DNA of 64,000 nucleotides from Berberis thunbergii (taxonomy: Eukaryota; Streptophyta; Magnoliopsida; Ranunculales; Berberidaceae): positions 80,047-144,046 of the forward strand of contig QNQO01010675.1 in assembly GCA_003290165.1 (NCBI GenBank). Reading direction: 5' to 3'. Positions 59,776 through 64,000 of the stretch are shown here, piece by piece. Under the pieces are notes generated by a model. It was not told the DNA's origin and ran no database searches. It saw only the letters and a list, made by a program, of their open reading frames with translations. The translations under genes were made by a program, and so were the position numbers. Numbering within the stretch: the stretch's first letter is position 1; each line of letters begins with the position of its first letter.

Positions 59776-60836
59776 CATACCTCTTTTGAAAATCTTTTCT
59801 AAAAATAAAATAAAAATAAAAATAAAAAATGGTGTGGTATCCAAGCTATGATGAGATTTGATTACTTGATTCATTACATTTAGGCAAAGAGATGTTGGAG
59901 GTTTGTTACTATAGTAAATATTGCATTTGAACATTTAGAAACAAATAAATTTTTTCCCAACGACCACAGATGTAGTTTGGAATACAAAAGTAAGTTACTT
60001 CCTGAGAATCTAGAGGAATAATAGTGGAGACTTTAACCTTGTGAGCTATCAAACCTTTCATTTATTCAGAGTGTTTTTATACAACTCCGAGTTATATGAT
60101 GACTTAAAATTTTATTGAAAATTAACTTATTGTGAAATCGCATTATTCTTCTTTTTGGTTGGTCATTGAGGATGACATCTTTTTCGAGTTAAGAGAAACA
60201 TAGGTCTTTTAGTCTATTTGAGACTTATAACCATTAATTACCAAACCTTAGAAGGTAAAATTAGGCATCACTTGTCCATATGAAATTTCTCAAAACCATT
60301 TTGATAAACATTTCATCCAATACCAATGTGAGCATTTGTCTTGGTTTATTAGATATATATAAAAAAACTCATTTTCCCCTTTATTTTTCTGAAAAGTATT
60401 AAGAAGATTTATGAAGAAAAAGAGGGGAACTTGGAACTTTCTCACATAAAAAAGGTTAATATAAATTTACAATGAGCGCGAAAATAGAAGTACAGAAAAA
60501 GGGGATTGCAAAGGCGACAAGACTAAGGAAAGAAAAACTTTAGATGGTCAACAAATGAGCGCGGAAACAGAAGTACAGAAAAACGTAAAGTAAAATAACA
60601 AGGTTAATGTAAATTTACAATGAGCCAACCAATGGATCCAAGGGGACATAACTCAAACTTGAAATTCTCTCACATAAAAAAGCAACCTAATGGGATCGCA
60701 TCAAAAAAGTAACCTAAGACAAATTATGACTATGAAGAAGGAACGTACAAGTTAGAAAACGACATAATCAATAAAAGGCAACACAAAAATGTAAAAAAGA
60801 AAAATTCTTTGTCATTGATAAAACTATTCTATTACA
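59776..60836. other. Repeat-derived DNA, no gene
   Basis: AT-rich. A phrase of ~30 bp (tacaatgagc.. / aatgagcgcg.aaa.agaagtacagaaaaa) recurs at 60,468, 60,554 and 60,617. Confidence 0.4.
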
Positions 60837-62990
60837 TTAGGGGAAGTAGATAAAATAGTTGGAAGTGATCACAACATCGCCATCAGGAACACTCGATGGA
60901 AGGGGGCAACTGCGTTAGTAGCAGGAGGAGATGAAACTCTCTTGTTGACAACCAAAATAAATGATGGAGCGAGATCGGAAGGAGGGGGAATGATGGTTCT
61001 TAGCCCACCGGGTCACTCAAGGGATCCAGAATACCCTCCTCACCATTTTCATCCTCGAAGAAGCTCGACTCGTTCAAGGGATCCAGAATACGGGGACAAA
61101 TCAACGCCAAGCCCCTCAATATAGTCAAGAAGCTCGACTCGTTCGTCAACAATTCTCTTCCAATCCCCCACCTCCGCAATCCTCAACATGTATTTTGTTG
61201 CACCAAGCTCATTCTTAGTCGAAATAAGATGCCTTTCAATGGTGGCAAACATGGAAGAAATATCCGACTTAACTTCGTCAAGCGCTGCTATTAACTGCTC
61301 CACACGATCCTTAGCGATTTGACGGTTGATGGATTGCTCAATAACTGAACGCATGGCCTCATCATGACCAACCTTCTCAATGGATAACTCCTTTTCCACC
61401 TCGCCTAATCGAGTACAGACTCCATTCAGCTCAACCACCAAAGACACAAACTCAACTGCAGACTTATCTCACGCAGCCTCCACATTCCTCAAAGAAGCCC
61501 GAGCAACCTCAACTGCCTTCTCTTGATCCGCGTGCTTTTAGCACATCCAACTGACAAAAAACATGAGAAAACACCAATGATTGTGCTGCATCTTCCTCTC
61601 AAGAGCAACCATCTGTCTATGACCAGCCTGATAATCTGATCCCATCACCCAAACATAAGTGAGGTGATTTATCCCATCCATTGTTTGCTTGAGCCTGTAA
61701 TCGAGATGACTACTACGCTTATGTACAAGCATTGAAGGCCTTTCCACCAACCTTTTATGCCATTCGTTGATCAACTTACGTGCGCTATCCTGCACATCAA
61801 TTTCAGTAGATCAACAAAACTTCCCATCCGACTTAATGCGAGTGTCTTACCGGTTGGGCTCCTTCCAACCAATCCGTGGATGAAAAACTAGAAAATCAGG
61901 AAGCACAGGAGACCCACCCTCGACAACTGGAAGAACGGTTGGAATAGCGGTGATAGCAAAAAAAACCATTCTTGCCTTCTCAACGTGAATTAGTAGTGGC
62001 GGGAGTAGGACAAGTATTACTGGCAACAACATCAGAAGTCGGATGAATAAGAGAAGAAATTAAGAACTTTGTTGCATCATCAACATGAATGGCAAAATAT
62101 CGAGAAGAAAGAACCTCGAAACTCTGACCACAATCAACAACCTCCTTAGGCTGCTCCATCATAAGCTGGAGCATCTTGTTGTCAATAGTTGAGGGTCCTT
62201 ATCAGACCACTCCACAATGTTGGGTACGCCGTAAGCCGAAAGGAACCTTTTCTCATTGTCGTCCAATGGATGAGTTATTTCCTTCTTGCTTCTCTCAATC
62301 GCCAAATTCATCTCCACGACCTCCTCGAGTGATAAGCGGTCCTCTTTCTTGCCCTCTTTGTCAGACACATTCGCCGGGGAGCAGTCCGAGTAGTCCCACG
62401 AGTGGAACCAAAAAGTCATTTCTTCTTGGAAACACGGCTACAACTTATCAACAATTGCTTTGTCGCGCTAGCAGGCCTCAGAATCTTTCTCTTCCTGGAA
62501 GTTTGATTAGCAACAACAATGCTAACAGAAGCATTGAAATCTGTAACATCCCTACCCGAGCTCACTTTCCCATCAATGCTAGCATCACTAACACCAACAG
62601 GAGCAGTGCGTACAATGATCTCCTCAGGTTGGTATTCATTAAGTAAAACCAGTTCCGCTTCATTCATAGTGTACAAGCCAGCACGCTCAATAATGTCCTT
62701 AGAGAGGAATGCCTCCACAGCAACCGCATAAAGCTTCAAGAAATGGTCACTGATCATTTGTTCCTCAACAGTTAACTGTAGATCCCTCCGTTATTAGGAA
62801 CTCGAAACAACCGCACAACTTGACAACCTCAAAGTTGAAATAGTTGGAGTTGACAGAAGCATAAAACCAAAACCTCAACCAGTCCCTGATGTCATCGTCA
62901 TCAAAATCACTAGTATCATCACGAACCCCTTTCAAGAAAATGTTTAAGGTAGTGAAATTGGAGATTTGGGTGATCAAGTAAGCATAATTT
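60837..62990 (-). pseudogene. Second copy of the Tat-type antisense ORF
   Basis: Minus-strand frames follow the 8,825-11,020 protein block by block: DDDIRDWLRFWFYASVNSNYF (vs EDIRDWSRDWFYAYVGSGHF), YTMNEAELVLLNE (vs YVMNETERTLLTA), TSRKRKILRPASATKQL (vs SRKRKVVELVSPSKQLF), LAIERSKKEITHPLDDNEKR, DSARKLINEWHKRLVERPS, then a 132-codon coiled-coil-like frame (61,447-61,049) ending in ELLDYIEGLGVDL. Frames are longer than in copy 1 but still split by shifts. The N-terminal ALYP...WR block is missing at the 63,000 side. No LTR of the 8,001 type follows, so this is a fragment of a related element in opposite orientation. Confidence 0.7.
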
Positions 62991-63790
62991 GGATCCCATT
63001 TAGGAGTTAAACCTTGTTAGAAAGTTTCAGTGACTGATTGTTCAAGTCCCCAAAGCACAAAATATCAAACAAATCACACCCCACAATTTTTGCATACTCC
63101 ATGATTATTAAAACCAAATCCATATCACAAACAAAGTAGAACACATATACAAATAATCCCCAAAACTGAACAAAAATATTTTGAACATTACAAAAAGTAT
63201 TTAGTAGTCATAACGAATTGCATGAGTAGGTTTGTTTAAGACAAAAACAAAAACACCAAGAGACAATAGAAAATTCACTGATTTAGTCTCTCCATCCATC
63301 ACCACGACATGTGGCCTCCCAAGCACATCCTCACAAAAATCCTCATCTTAATTCAAATAAGTGAGCGTCCTCGCGGACTTTGCCCGCGTCACACAATTAT
63401 CTCTCAAAGAATAAGCACAGTCTCTAGCAACCAATCTGCCATTTCTTCTCAACCTCGCGATTTCCCCCACACCAATCATAATTGAACTTGCAGTCATAAA
63501 CTATTGCCCCTAGTAATGGATACATTCAACCAAGTACTAGTCACTTAAACACAAACCACCCGACTATAAACTCACCTAAACCATCGATCCTATGTAAATA
63601 GGTCCAAAGATAATATCTTCCAGATCATGATAAAAAAAGCATATGACAAAGAGATACATTAGGAACTAAGCAAATTGACTCATTTTATTCTTGTAAAACT
63701 TCCCCAAATTCATCTTCTATTTCATTAAGGAATTTCGTCAAACATGCTGCTACAATAAGTCAATAGATGACACAAAATTCTAATAGGAAC
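62991..63790. other. No recognisable feature
   Basis: No family-like frame. The expected LTR of the neighbouring Tat-type fragment was looked for here and not seen. Confidence 0.4.
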
Positions 63791-64000
63791 CACTACTACA
63801 AATATTAGCTTAGGTAACGCCACTTAGATAGCGCTTTTTTAAAGAGCTATCCAAGTGGGCACTAGGATAGCGCTTATTTGTCTTTAAAAAAAAAAAAAAA
63901 CACTACAATAGCGCTTTTAATTTTTTTTTTCAGTAAGCGCTATCTTAGTTATGTCTTAGATAGCGCTTTAAAAAAACGCTATAAGAAAAAACGTTACAAA
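63791..64000 (+). mobile_element. CACTA transposon end (runs out of window)
   Basis: Starts CACTACTACAAA, the conserved CACTA terminus, and is followed by clustered direct and inverted subterminal repeats of the tagcgcttttt / aaagcgcta type (63,826, 63,868, 63,910, 63,937, 63,959), as in En/Spm elements. The other end is outside the window. Confidence 0.8.

Noticed and set aside
1..64000. CRISPR arrays, rRNA genes and bacterial-type operons
   Set aside because: None seen; repeats are transposon- or satellite-like and the genes are plant nuclear. No tRNA gene could be recognised by eye, though a covariance search was not possible.

Overview
The window is nuclear DNA of a flowering plant: AT-rich, intron-bearing genes, caulimovirid-type endogenous pararetrovirus sequence, Tat/Athila Ty3-gypsy remains, and hAT, Mutator-like, PIF-like and CACTA ends. 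I cannot place it to family. Most of the 64 kb is layers of mobile DNA. Only two gene bodies look usable: a PPR protein gene (47.5-49.1 kb, with a frame break near its 5' end) and a complete three-exon alpha-L-fucosidase gene (54.7-56.4 kb).

Layout. 0-3.2 kb is featureless. 3.2-8.0 kb and 14.1-15.1 kb are two parts of one decayed pararetrovirus copy on the minus strand (RT, RNase H, upstream polyprotein). It is split by a 6.1-kb Tat-like LTR element (8,001-14,084) that keeps only a gag piece plus a long antisense ORF. 20.4-32.7 kb is a broken, 3'-truncated copy of VPS18. Its introns and one exon hold two hAT-type elements, a nested pair of opposed LINE fragments, and a LINE 3' end that cuts an exon. 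35.4-37.3 kb is CAC-rich DNA followed by a three-layer palindrome that grades into ~191-bp tandem repeats. 38.5-40.4 kb is an element with an 8-bp duplication, itself invaded by a 924-bp hAT element. 43.1-46.8 kb carries two sibling long-TIR Mutator-like elements with 9-bp duplications. One encloses a 226-codon open frame.

47.5-57 kb is the gene-richer part: the PPR gene, a tandemly duplicated ~1.3-1.5 kb block with two frameshifted CYP704-like P450 relics, then the fucosidase gene. 57.5-63 kb is retroelement debris again: a third copy of the Tat-like LTR, an Athila-type integrase fragment, and a second, oppositely oriented copy of the Tat antisense ORF. A CACTA transposon end starts at 63,791 and runs out of the window.

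The genes do not form a pathway. The window mainly records successive insertions whose order can be read from nesting. The items most worth a second look are the two-copy Tat antisense protein, the long-TIR Mutator-like pair with its open frame, the PBS-bearing direct repeats of the pararetrovirus, the stepwise decay of VPS18, and the multi-layer palindrome at 36.3-37.3 kb.
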